From DATMER01 sp963741305 (GTDB taxonomy: Bacteria; Acidobacteriota; Thermoanaerobaculia; Multivoradales; UBA5704), in NCBI GenBank assembly GCA_963741305.1, contig CAVUHL010000003.1, positions 4,092,001-4,156,000 on the forward strand: a stretch of DNA of 64,000 nucleotides, in the 5' to 3' direction. Below, piece after piece: positions 17,442 to 25,480 of the stretch. The number at the start of each line of letters is the position of its first letter. Within the stretch, counting starts at the first letter, position 1. The position numbers and the translations under genes were made by a program. The notes beneath the pieces are model-generated. The model saw nothing but the letters and a program-made list of their open reading frames with translations. It was not told where the DNA came from and did not search any database.

Positions 17442-17992
17442 CCAGTCAAGTGAACGCCGCCTTGCCGAAAGCCGGAGCACACATGGAAGCCCTCGCACCA
17501 CGCCTGGTCAGCCACCCGATGCCGGAGGCGGAGTTCGAAGTCTTCCACGCCCGGACGTCGCAGCCGCTTTGGGCCTACCTGCGCCGGATCTCCGGAGATC
17601 CGGCGCAGGCCGACGACGTCCTGCAGGAGAGCTACCTCCGGCTCCTGCGCCATCCCCCCTCCGCCGACCGGGACGAGCGGGAGTGCAAGGCCTATCTCTT
17701 CCAGATCGCCACCAACCTGATGCGCGACCGGTGGCGTGCCAAGGCACGGGAGCGCTCCGCGCTGGAGAGGCTCCTCTCCTTCTGGCCGCCCCGGCCTGAG
17801 CGGAGCGAAGTGTCGCTCGACATGGGTGCAGCGCTGGACCGCCTCCCGCCGCGGGACCGCGCCCTGCTCTGGCTCGCCCACGTCGAGGGTTACGACCACC
17901 GGGAGATCGCGAAGGTCCTGGGCTTGCAGGAAAGAAGCGTCCGCGTCATCCTCTTCCGGGCGCGGAAGAAGTTGGAAAGGGAGCTCGTATGA
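17438..17992 (+). CDS. ECF-type RNA polymerase sigma factor
   Basis: 184 residues. Region 2 is DDVLQESYLRLLRHP...CKAYLFQIATNLMRDRWR, and region 4 is LDRLPPRDRALLWLAHVEGYDHREIAKVLGLQERSVRVILFRARKKL; the sigma-70 1.1 and 3 regions are absent. It would direct RNA polymerase to a small regulon. GTG 17438 overlaps the upstream membrane protein; an ATG at 17483 is an alternative. It is followed with a 4-base overlap by a small membrane protein that could be its anti-sigma partner, although no zinc-binding anti-sigma motif is visible. Confidence 0.9.
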   Translation: MTSQVNAALPKAGAHMEALAPRLVSHPMPEAEFEVFHARTSQPLWAYLRRISGDPAQADDVLQESYLRLLRHPPSADRDERECKAYLFQIATNLMRDRWRAKARERSALERLLSFWPPRPERSEVSLDMGAALDRLPPRDRALLWLAHVEGYDHREIAKVLGLQERSVRVILFRARKKLERELV

Positions 17993-18306
17993 AGATGGAA
18001 CAAGAGATCCAGGAAGGGCTGCGCCAGCTCGCCCGGGAGACCCGGCCGGCAAAGCCCCTCCCCAGCGCCGAACAGATCTGGTGGAGGGCCGAGGTCATCC
18101 GCCGGCTGGTCTCGCGTGACGAGGCAGCCCGGCAAGCGGAGAGGCCTCTCCTCTGGAGTCAGGCAGTCGGGCTGTTCCTGGTCGTCGCAGCGCTGCTCAG
18201 CCTCTTCATCTCCGGAGAGCCCCGCTTCCTGGCGCTCCTCTTCGCGACCGTCGTAGCGCCGTTGACGGCCCTGCTCGCCTTCTTCTTCCTGCCGCGGGAG
18301 ACCTAG
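17989..18306 (+). CDS. Small membrane protein, possible anti-sigma partner
   Basis: 105 residues. A soluble helical N-terminus (EQEIQEGLRQLARETRPAKPLPSAEQIWWRAEVIRRLVSRDEAARQ) is followed by two membrane segments (about 58-73 and 80-102). The location directly behind the sigma factor, with ATGA overlap, and the N-in cytoplasmic helix are what one expects of a membrane anti-sigma factor, but no known domain is recognisable. Its stop codon TAG is the first three bases of the flanking inverted-repeat element. Confidence 0.65.
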   Translation: MKMEQEIQEGLRQLARETRPAKPLPSAEQIWWRAEVIRRLVSRDEAARQAERPLLWSQAVGLFLVVAALLSLFISGEPRFLALLFATVVAPLTALLAFFFLPRET

Positions 18307-18439
18307 TACCCGTCACAGTCCCAGTGACGGATAGCATTTCATGTAGGGGCGGCCCTTGTGGCCGCCCTCCGGAAGGGCACCCACAAGAGGTGCCCCTACA
18401 GAAGGATGACCCCATCTTTTCCGGCGTGACAGGGTACTA
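18304..18439. repeat. 136-bp inverted-repeat-bounded element with nested GTAGGGGC palindrome
   Basis: Outer ends TAGTACCC-GTCAC (18304-18316) and GTGACAGGGTACTA (18426-18439) are inverted copies with a one-base bulge. Inside, TGTAGGGGC (18342-18350) and GCCCCTACA (18392-18400) form a second inverted pair around a CTTGTGG...CCACAAG pairing. The size and terminal inverted repeats are MITE-like. It fills the space between two convergent genes and could also serve as a bidirectional terminator. Confidence 0.65.
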
Positions 18440-18440
18440 A

Positions 18441-19037
18441 CTAGCCGTAGCCCAGGGTCTTAAGCAACTTGCGGAACGAGCGGGAGTTTGCCGCGGCGCG
18501 TTCCGGATCGAGCTTCTTGCAGATGGCGAGGGCGCCCTGACGCTTGTCATAGCTCTTTTGCCGCGAGCAGCCATTCAGCAGCTTCAGGGCATTTACCGAG
18601 TCTGCGTGGTTCGGCGCGACTTGGCGATCGATTCTCTCGATCTTCTCGAAGAGGCCTGGCAGATCCCGCAAAGCCTGAGGATCGGCAACCAGCCAGTTCT
18701 CGAAGCAGGAGACCTTGAGGACGACCTGAACGCGGGCCTTGGGGTCCAGCTCGACAAGGTGTGCCAAGGCCTCGCGCTCGACCGCCCGCACCAGCTCGAC
18801 CGTGCAGTCCTGCCGGTTCTCTTTGTCGATCAAGATGATGATGAAGTCGGCTCCCTGGTCGAGGAGAATCGGGAACCTCTTACTCGCCGCCAGAGCCATC
18901 TGCGACGGGCTGGCGTGTGGCTGGATATCGCAGTACAACGGGTGCCGCAGGACAGGGTGCTCCGTGCGCAGCCGCTCCAAGAGGTGGGGCAACGCCTGGT
19001 ACTCCGCCCTGCCGTCCACCAGCAGCCCAATTTTCAT
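18441..19037 (-). CDS. DUF4276 family protein, partner of AAA ATPase
   Basis: 198 residues. The N-terminus MKIGLLVDGRAEYQALPHLLERL and the later DFIIILIDKENRQDC resemble the acidic motifs of TOPRIM-like folds (G-x-x-E ... D-x-E). DUF4276 proteins commonly sit next to AAA/OLD-like ATPases, and here it follows one with a 4-base ATGA overlap. Such ATPase-plus-TOPRIM pairs are proposed anti-phage or nucleic-acid conflict systems; that function is inference for this copy. A nuclease role of the product would depend on the acidic residues being metal ligands. Confidence 0.75.
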   Translation of the reverse strand: MKIGLLVDGRAEYQALPHLLERLRTEHPVLRHPLYCDIQPHASPSQMALAASKRFPILLDQGADFIIILIDKENRQDCTVELVRAVEREALAHLVELDPKARVQVVLKVSCFENWLVADPQALRDLPGLFEKIERIDRQVAPNHADSVNALKLLNGCSRQKSYDKRQGALAICKKLDPERAAANSRSFRKLLKTLGYG

Positions 19038-20239
19038 GAAGCGATGGCTGGAACCGCTTGCGGCAGGGCCCCGCTGTCCAGGTAGTCGGACAGCGTGAAG
19101 CGCCCGCGCTCCCAGGAATCTTTGAGGGACGGATTGAGCTCAAGAAGGGGATCGATTCGGGTCCTCGTCCCCGGCTTCTGGACGATCCACAGCTCCTCCG
19201 GCTTGACCTGATCGATCAGGATGGGTGAATGCGTGGTCAGGATGATCTGCTTCGTCTCCGACGCGAGCCGGAACGCCTCGGCGAACGCACGGATGGCCCA
19301 GGGATGAACGTTGTTCTCGGGCTCTTCGAGGACCAGCACAGGAATGCGCGGATCGAAGACCGCCGTCAAGGCCGCAATGGCCTGGATGGTCCCGTCCGAC
19401 AGGTCTTCCACGGGCCAGGGCTGTTCAGATTCCCGCTGCTTGAGCAAGAGCGCCAGAGTCCTCGTTTGGGTGACGACCAGATCCTCAATGTCGGGCAAGA
19501 TTTCCTTCAGGCTGGCAAGGACCTGCTCATACGCCTCCGGGTGGTTCCTTTGCAAATGAAGAACGACAGCAGGCAGGTTGCGCCCAAACCGCTCCAGGAT
19601 CGGGTTAGGCGCAGGCGTCCCCGGATCGCGGGCTCCTAGAGCGCTGAGTTGAAAGACCCGAATACCAGCTAAGTGCCGCGTTTGGAAGGCACTCTCAGTG
19701 GCGAGTGCCGAGTACCAAGCGAGACTGAGCCCACTGGAGGGTTGCTCATTCTTGAGAAATTTTCCGATGACAGCAGCTTCACGTCCTTGAAGACCTGAGT
19801 GCTCAATAAGGTCACCTCTACGAGAAAAACGAAGAGTCCGTCCATTGCTCCGATCTGGCGCAGGAGAAATGGTTAGGTCTTCGTTTATCACTGTCAACGG
19901 GAGGAGCGAGGAGGACGCTCCACCTGGACCAAACGCGAACGCATGATCGAAGGCATATGTGGCGCCGCTCAGTCCCGGTTGCTCCACAATGACCCGGAAT
20001 CGAATCGGATCTTTGGAGAGGCCTTTCCCGTCTCTGTAGCAGATGTTCTCGTAGCCTCCCTTGTAGGTAACAGCCTCTTCAAGGTTCCACTGATAGACGC
20101 GCGCCAAGAAGTCCAAAGCCTCGCAGAAGTTCGTCTTCCCAGCGGCATTCGGGCCGACGAGCACCGACAGCGGCCCGGGCTCCATGACCACGCTCCGTAG
20201 AGACTTGTAGTTGTCGATCTCGATTCTCTTCAGCCACAT
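19034..20239 (-). CDS. AAA family ATPase (OLD/ABC-like) of two-gene cassette
   Basis: 401 residues with IDNYKSLRSVVMEPGPLSVLVGPNAAGKTNFCEAL (Walker A at about residue 30), an ABC-like signature LSDGTIQAI, Walker B VLVLEEPENNVHP and the H-loop LTTHSPILI. This layout is that of SMC/RecF/OLD-like ATPases that dimerise on DNA. No nuclease domain is fused, and the DUF4276 gene downstream may supply it. The coding region between about 19,650 and 20,150 looks less GC-rich than its surroundings, which would suit recent acquisition. It starts 23 bases from the divergent hydrolase gene. Confidence 0.85.
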   Translation of the reverse strand: MWLKRIEIDNYKSLRSVVMEPGPLSVLVGPNAAGKTNFCEALDFLARVYQWNLEEAVTYKGGYENICYRDGKGLSKDPIRFRVIVEQPGLSGATYAFDHAFAFGPGGASSSLLPLTVINEDLTISPAPDRSNGRTLRFSRRGDLIEHSGLQGREAAVIGKFLKNEQPSSGLSLAWYSALATESAFQTRHLAGIRVFQLSALGARDPGTPAPNPILERFGRNLPAVVLHLQRNHPEAYEQVLASLKEILPDIEDLVVTQTRTLALLLKQRESEQPWPVEDLSDGTIQAIAALTAVFDPRIPVLVLEEPENNVHPWAIRAFAEAFRLASETKQIILTTHSPILIDQVKPEELWIVQKPGTRTRIDPLLELNPSLKDSWERGRFTLSDYLDSGALPQAVPAIAS

Positions 20240-20262
20240 CGCCCGGAAAGTATACTCCTGCC

Positions 20263-21156
20263 ATGCTCCTCCCCCCGCCCCCGCTGCCCGGCTTCATCGA
20301 GCGGCAGCTTCCCTTCCAGCGGGGGCTCTTCACTCTCAGGACAGGCGAGCGCCTGCACCTCATCGACCACGGGGACCCCGGCGCCCGGCCGGTGCTGATG
20401 ATCCATGGCAATCCCACCTGGAGCTTCCTCTGGCGCAAGGTGATCGCGCTCCTTCCGGCATTCCGCTGCGTGGCTCCCGACCTCCTGGGGCTCGGGCTCT
20501 CGGACCGCATCGACCACCACTCCGTCGAGCGCCATGGCGCGGCCATCGCCGAGCTCGTCGAGGGGTTGGACCTGCGCGGAGTCATCCTGGTGGCTCAGGA
20601 TTGGGGCGGGCCTTTTGCGACCGAGGCTGCCAGGCAGGTCCCCGATCGGATCGCCGGGTGCGTGTTCGCCAACACGGTGGTGTCTCTGCCGGCGCATCCG
20701 AAGACGAGCCTGTTCCATCGCTTCGCGCGCACTCCGGTGGTGAGCGACCTCGTGTTCAAGGGGCTTGGCTTCCCGCAGACCGCGCTCTGGATGGCCCAGA
20801 GAGACCGGCGCTCGATCCGGGGTGACGTGGCCCGCGCCTACCGCTGGCCGCTCAAGTCTTGGAAGGACCGGGGCACGCCCCTCGCCCTCGCGCGCATGGT
20901 CCCGCACCGGCCCGACCACCCCAGCATGCCGGCGCTGCGGCGCGGTCACGAGTGGGCGACGTCGTTCGCCGGCCCCATGGCGCTGGTTTGGGGCACGAAC
21001 GACCCGATCCTGGGACGCGCCCTGCGCCGGCACGAGCGCGACTTCCCCCAGGCCCCGGTCACCCGCACCGGCGCAGGTCATTTTCTGCAGGAGGAAGTCC
21101 CGGAAGAGCTCGCCGCCGCGGTCAACGGCGTCTCGGAACGGGTAACGACTGGGTAG
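20263..21156 (+). CDS. Alpha/beta hydrolase, haloalkane dehalogenase-like
   Basis: 297 residues. HGNPTWSFLWR provides the oxyanion/halide-binding Asn, QDWGGP the Asp nucleophile followed by the halide-stabilising Trp, WGTNDPI the acid and GAGHFLQEE the catalytic His. This is the haloalkane dehalogenase pattern. The same family includes OleB beta-lactone decarboxylases of olefin synthesis and epoxide hydrolase relatives, and no oleA/C/D genes are nearby, so the substrate is open. The TAG stop (21154-21156) forms part of the first unit of the adjoining 21-bp array. Confidence 0.82.
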   Translation: MLLPPPPLPGFIERQLPFQRGLFTLRTGERLHLIDHGDPGARPVLMIHGNPTWSFLWRKVIALLPAFRCVAPDLLGLGLSDRIDHHSVERHGAAIAELVEGLDLRGVILVAQDWGGPFATEAARQVPDRIAGCVFANTVVSLPAHPKTSLFHRFARTPVVSDLVFKGLGFPQTALWMAQRDRRSIRGDVARAYRWPLKSWKDRGTPLALARMVPHRPDHPSMPALRRGHEWATSFAGPMALVWGTNDPILGRALRRHERDFPQAPVTRTGAGHFLQEEVPEELAAAVNGVSERVTTG

Positions 21157-21347
21157 AGGGGTCCAACGAGCCGTTGGAGCGGGCTACCCACCGGGTAGAG
21201 AGGTCTACCCGCTCGTTGGAAAGCGATTACCTGCTCGTTGGAGAGAGCTACCCGGCAGATAGCGGGATCTACCCACTCGTTCGAGGCAGCTACCCGCTCG
21301 TTTGGGAGAGCTACCCACCGGGTAGAGGGGATCTACCCGGCCGTTGC
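21142..21347. repeat. 21-bp-period dyad array A (10 units) between convergent genes
   Basis: Ten 15-base dyad units start at 21142, 21163, 21184, 21205, 21227, 21248, 21269, 21290, 21311 and 21333, so the spacing is 21 or 22 bases throughout. Each unit is a left half (CTACCC or CCAACG type), three variable bases and a right half (CGTTGG or GGGTAG type), for example CTACCCACCGGGTAG, CCAACGAGCCGTTGG and the hybrid CTACCCGCTCGTTGG; some units have mismatches. Six variable bases separate units. The array overlaps the stop codons of both flanking convergent genes. Confidence 0.85.
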
Positions 21348-23927
21348 CGTGGGAAAACGCTCGGATGCCGTCCCTTCCTGCTTGCTGCGCCGGTCGTACC
21401 GCCAGCTCAACATCGCCGGGACGAGGGTAATCGCGATCAGCGAGGTGGACAGGGTTCCCAGGATCGCGACCTTGCCCGTGGTCTGCAGCCCGGGATAGTG
21501 GGAGAAGATGATCGACCCGAACCCCACGATGGTCGACAGCGCCGCCGCCATCACCGCCTTGCCCGTCTCGACGATCCCGCTCTCGAACTGATCCCGCGGC
21601 AGGTTCCGCACCTCCCGGTAGCGGTGCAGGACGTGGACGCCGTAGTCCACCCCAATGCCGATGATCATGGTCGTCACGAAGATGTTGATGAAGTTCATCG
21701 GCGTCTGGGTGACGACCATGCCTCCAACCATCCACACCAGGCCCACGCAGAGCGGGGCCAGAGCCATGAAGGTGTGCCGCATGTTGCCGAGGTCGATCCG
21801 TAGCAGGACGGTAACCAGGATGAAGCCGAGGAGTCCTGCAATCCAGGCGTCGTGCACCACGTCCACCCTGACCCGCTGGTTGACCACGTTGGTGCCGGCG
21901 AGCGCGGCCTGAGGACCGAGCTCCTTCGCCAGGCGAAGAGCGTCCGGCGGGGCCTCCCGGCGCCAGCGGTTGTCGGGCGGGTAGAGGTAGACCACGCTCT
22001 TCCAGCCTTGGCCGGTCTTCTTGAGGTAGCGGTCGAGCAGGATCTGGGTCTGGCGGGACTCGGCGAAGTCGGCGGGCCCGATGGGGCCGGGAAGCTGGAT
22101 CGCCTTGCCCAGCAGCTCCAGCCCGGGCTCGAACGCCTCCGGGCGCATCCCCTCCTCCGTCACGGCGCGGGCGAAGGTACCGCGGATGCGCTGGAGGTCG
22201 AGCGCACCGCCCTGCTCCCGCCGGATCCAGTCCAGGACCTCCTGCTGCTTTTGCGGCGGCGGAATCAGCGCGGTGACGGAGCTGAAGCCGTAGAGGGTGC
22301 CGGTCTCCACCAGCCGCCGGGCTCCGTCCTCGGCGCGGGCGGCAAGCTCGATGACCTCCTGCGGGCTCTGCCCCGAGAGGACCAGCATCATCGAGTCGAA
22401 GCCCGACCCGAACCGTCTGCCCACGTCCTCAGCCACCTCGATCCCCTTGTTCCCCTGCGGCCGCATCGTCTTCATGCTCTCGTCGAACTCGAGCCGGACC
22501 GCGAGCGCCAGGGCCGCGAGCGTCAGCACCGTCCCGATCAGCAGGGCCGGCCGCCGGTGGCGCATGCAGAGCCGTACCAGGGAGTCCGAGCCAAAGCTGT
22601 GGAGGTAGAGGTTGGGCTCCGTCTGCCGCCGCAAGTGATGGTCCTCGCTCCAGGAGAGCATGGCCGGCAGCAGCAGGAAGACCGACATCATGCAGAAGAG
22701 GATGCCGGTGCCGGTCAGGATGCCCATCTGGCGCAGGCCGATGAAGTCGGTGAACGTGAAGGCGTAGAACGTGGCCGTGGTGGTGATCGCGCCGACCATG
22801 ACGCCGCGGCCCGACGAGCCGGCCATGGCCACCAGAGCCTCCTCCAGGCTCGCCCCCTTCTGCCTCTCCTCGATGAAGCGGCCGTAGGTGACGATGGCGA
22901 AGTCGATCCCCAGGCCGATCAGCAGCGCCGCGACCACGCTGGTGGCCGAGCTGAGCGAGCCGATGAGCACCTTGGCGAAGCCGAAGGTCATGAGAAGTCC
23001 GCAGAGCAGCGGCACGAACCCGTATGCCAGCGCGGCGAAGCGCCGGAAGGCGAACAGGACGAGCAGGAGGACGCCGCCCAACGAGGTCACGATGTTCATG
23101 ATCATGTCGTTGCGGATCAGCGACGCGTCGCCCAGGGCGGTCATGTACGGCCCGCCCAGGCCGATCTCGGGTTTCGGCGGCGGCTCGGGCCCGGCGACCA
23201 CCTCCCATTGGGAGAGCGACTCGTCCACCGCGGCCTGGACGTCCTTGCCCAGGCGCTCGTTGTACTTGAGGTCCTGAGGCGGCCGGTCCGGCTCGGCCAG
23301 GATGAGCAGCACCTGGTGGTCGCGCGACAGGTAGTAGCCACTGGTCCAGTCCACCTTGAGCGTGCCACGGGAGCTCTGCACGCGGCTGAGGAAGATCTCG
23401 GACAGGCCGAGCGGATCGAGCCGCGAGAGCTCCTTGACCGCCATGCCCTGCGGTGTCGAGAGCCCGCGGCGGAGCTCGCTCACCCGCTGGCGGATGCCCA
23501 CATCTGACAGCCGCGCGGCCAGGTCCTGCCGGCCGGCCTCGTCGAGGAACAGGACCGACTTGGGGAAGAAGGTCTTCAGCAGCTCCTCCGGATCGCCGAT
23601 CCGGTGCTGCACGCTTTTGAGCTGCGGGAGCTTCACCAGACGCGCTGCCAGATCGTCCGCCAGCTGCTCGTACGGGTCCGCAACCCTCCCTTCCGGGATC
23701 TTCATCGCGACCAGCAGGTAGGCATTGCTGCCGAAGTCCTCCAGGGTCTCGATGTAGGTCTGCACTGCCGGGTCGTTACGGGGGAGCAGGCTCAGCATGT
23801 CGGTTTCGAACGAGAGCCGCAGGGTCAGGAAGATCGACAGCGCGGTGAGCACGGCGAAGACCGCGAAGACGGCGTGGTAACGGCGCCTTGCGAACAGCGC
23901 AAGGCGCTGGAGAAACGACAGTTCCAT
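21333..23927 (-). CDS. MMPL/RND-family membrane transporter
   Basis: 864 residues. The topology is two repeats, each with one membrane segment, a large periplasmic loop and a cluster of five membrane segments, about twelve in total. Characteristic segments are GLGIDFAIVTYGRFIEE in the first half and IGIGVDYGVHVLHRYRE in the second, both with the acidic residue used for proton relay. The protein resembles HpnN-like exporters that move hydrophobic lipids to the outer membrane; substrate unknown. It directly abuts pgsA, which supports a role in envelope lipid handling. Its TAG stop is the first half-site of the last unit in array A. Confidence 0.88.
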   Translation of the reverse strand: MELSFLQRLALFARRRYHAVFAVFAVLTALSIFLTLRLSFETDMLSLLPRNDPAVQTYIETLEDFGSNAYLLVAMKIPEGRVADPYEQLADDLAARLVKLPQLKSVQHRIGDPEELLKTFFPKSVLFLDEAGRQDLAARLSDVGIRQRVSELRRGLSTPQGMAVKELSRLDPLGLSEIFLSRVQSSRGTLKVDWTSGYYLSRDHQVLLILAEPDRPPQDLKYNERLGKDVQAAVDESLSQWEVVAGPEPPPKPEIGLGGPYMTALGDASLIRNDMIMNIVTSLGGVLLLVLFAFRRFAALAYGFVPLLCGLLMTFGFAKVLIGSLSSATSVVAALLIGLGIDFAIVTYGRFIEERQKGASLEEALVAMAGSSGRGVMVGAITTTATFYAFTFTDFIGLRQMGILTGTGILFCMMSVFLLLPAMLSWSEDHHLRRQTEPNLYLHSFGSDSLVRLCMRHRRPALLIGTVLTLAALALAVRLEFDESMKTMRPQGNKGIEVAEDVGRRFGSGFDSMMLVLSGQSPQEVIELAARAEDGARRLVETGTLYGFSSVTALIPPPQKQQEVLDWIRREQGGALDLQRIRGTFARAVTEEGMRPEAFEPGLELLGKAIQLPGPIGPADFAESRQTQILLDRYLKKTGQGWKSVVYLYPPDNRWRREAPPDALRLAKELGPQAALAGTNVVNQRVRVDVVHDAWIAGLLGFILVTVLLRIDLGNMRHTFMALAPLCVGLVWMVGGMVVTQTPMNFINIFVTTMIIGIGVDYGVHVLHRYREVRNLPRDQFESGIVETGKAVMAAALSTIVGFGSIIFSHYPGLQTTGKVAILGTLSTSLIAITLVPAMLSWRYDRRSKQEGTASERFPTATAG

Positions 23928-24512
23928 CTATTGCCTCGGACCGGATGGGGGGAACAGGTGGATCGGCACCTCGCCCTTGAGGATGAGCCTGCCGAAACGG
24001 ATGAAGTACTCGATGCCCGAGTAGGCCGTGATCAGCAGGGTGGCCCACAGGGAGATGGGCGCCAGGTGCCGGAACTCGCCGAGCTGGTTGTAGATGATGA
24101 GCAGGGCGATCGAGATGATCTGGACGGTCGTCTTGATCTTGCCCGAGAGGCCCGCGGGGATCACGATGCCCTCGGCCGAGGCGAAGCCGCGCAGCGAGGT
24201 CACCGCGAACTCGCGGCAGATGATGACCACCACGATCCAGGCCGGGACCACCGTGGGATCGAGCTCGACCAGGGAGATGAACGCCGCCGAGACCAGGATC
24301 TTGTCCGCCGCCGGATCGAGCAGCGTGCCCAGGCGGGTGACCTCCTTGCGCTTGCGGGCAAGGTAGCCGTCGAAGAAGTCCATGACCGCGGCGAGCAGGA
24401 ACAGGCCGAGGCCCCACCACTCCTTGCCGTCGAACTTGGTGAGCAGAACCACCACGAGAGGCGGAACGAGGAGGATCCGGAAGATCGACAGAAGGTTCGG
24501 AAGATTCAGCAT
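23928..24512 (-). CDS. pgsA: CDP-diacylglycerol-glycerol-3-phosphate 3-phosphatidyltransferase
   Basis: 194 residues, several membrane helices. The CDP-alcohol phosphotransferase motif is intact as MDFFDGYLARKRKEVTRLGT followed by LLDPAADK (D-x2-DG-x2-AR-x8-G-x3-D-x3-D). The N-terminus MLNLPNLLSIFRILLVPPLV is typical of PgsA. It makes phosphatidylglycerol phosphate, the first step to phosphatidylglycerol and cardiolipin. Its stop codon abuts the MMPL transporter start. Confidence 0.92.
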   Translation of the reverse strand: MLNLPNLLSIFRILLVPPLVVVLLTKFDGKEWWGLGLFLLAAVMDFFDGYLARKRKEVTRLGTLLDPAADKILVSAAFISLVELDPTVVPAWIVVVIICREFAVTSLRGFASAEGIVIPAGLSGKIKTTVQIISIALLIIYNQLGEFRHLAPISLWATLLITAYSGIEYFIRFGRLILKGEVPIHLFPPSGPRQ

Positions 24513-24578
24513 TCAGAGCGCGGCCCGGCTAACCGGGGCATTCTATGCCACCGCCGGGGGGAACGGGTGGGGCAACCT

Positions 24579-25271
24579 TCAGCGCCTCGTATCGAGGGCC
24601 GTCGTGACCACGATCCGGTTCTGGCTGTTGCGGATGATGCGGGGCTTGCGCAGCCCCGAAAGGGAGATGGTGCCCTGGCCGCTCCGGCCAGAGGAGACGA
24701 CTGCCAAGGTCGTCAGGGACGGCTCGCCGCCCTGGTACAAAGCCAGGACCCGCTTCACATAGTCGCGGGTCTCCCGGTACGGAGGGATGCCGTTGTAGCG
24801 CTCCACCGCGCCCGGGCCGGCATTGTAGGCGGCGACCGCGAGGTCGAGCCGGCCGGCGAACCGGTCGACCAGGTTGCGCAGGTACTGGGTGCCGCCGCGC
24901 ACGTTCTCGTCGGGGTCGTAGGGGTCGGACACCCGGAGCTGCTTGGCGGTGCCCGGCATGAGCTGCATCAGCCCCATGGCGCCCTTGTGCGAGCGCGCCC
25001 GGTGGTTGAACCCGGATTCGACCTGGATCACGGCCTGGACCAGCTTGGGATCGAGGCTCTGGTCGGCGCAGTGGCGGTCGATGGCGATCTGGATGTTGGC
25101 GTCGGGGACGTCGACGAGCTTGGCGGAGTACCGGCGGGCCCGCTGAGCCGGGGCCTCGTTGTAGATCACCTTCCGGCCCTCGGCGTTGACGACCATGCGC
25201 ACCTGCGCACCGGCCTCTGCGGACAGCGAGACGGCGAGAAGGATCCAGATCGGGATAGACAGCGTCTTCAC
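24579..25271 (-). CDS. Lytic transglycosylase (SLT domain)
   Basis: GTG at 25271 gives an N-terminus (KTLSIPIWILLAVSLSAEAGA) that reads as a Sec signal peptide; an upstream TTG at 25286 is less likely. The SLT catalytic domain spans about residues 60-180 with VQAVIQVESGFNHRARSHKG (catalytic Glu in ESGF), AMGLMQLMPGTAKQL, GGTQYLRNL and AVAAYNAGPGAVERY. It cleaves murein between MurNAc and GlcNAc in the periplasm. The remaining ~40 C-terminal residues are not family-like. Confidence 0.9.
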   Translation of the reverse strand: MKTLSIPIWILLAVSLSAEAGAQVRMVVNAEGRKVIYNEAPAQRARRYSAKLVDVPDANIQIAIDRHCADQSLDPKLVQAVIQVESGFNHRARSHKGAMGLMQLMPGTAKQLRVSDPYDPDENVRGGTQYLRNLVDRFAGRLDLAVAAYNAGPGAVERYNGIPPYRETRDYVKRVLALYQGGEPSLTTLAVVSSGRSGQGTISLSGLRKPRIIRNSQNRIVVTTALDTRR

Positions 25272-25395
25272 AATCGTCGCCCCCAAACGGTGCCCGGACC
25301 CCCTCCAAGGGGTCCCGGCAGCATGAACTGACTTCGGCTTACAGCGGAATGTATCTTAGCTTATAGATGGGGGCGGGGCAAGAGGGGGGCAAACA

Positions 25396-25464
25396 GGGCG
25401 CGATGAGTCGCGCCCCTACAACAGACGGGTGGACTCGCTTGTAGGGGCGACATTCATGGCGCCC
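25396..25464. repeat. Dispersed palindromic repeat, GTAGGGGC family, copy 3
   Basis: Arms GGGCGCGATGAGTCGCGCCC + CTACA and TGTAGGGGCGACATTCATGG + CGCCC. Same subfamily as 3445-3532 and 11643-11712 but with the left and right arm variants swapped, i.e. in opposite orientation. It lies between alaS (its 3' end) and the lytic transglycosylase gene. Confidence 0.8.
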
Positions 25465-25480
25465 GGGGGCCGGGGTTCTT

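Noticed and set aside
21142..21347. Simple Rho-independent terminator pair between convergent genes
   Set aside because: Ten phased dyads without T-tracts go well beyond a terminator, although a terminating role is possible.
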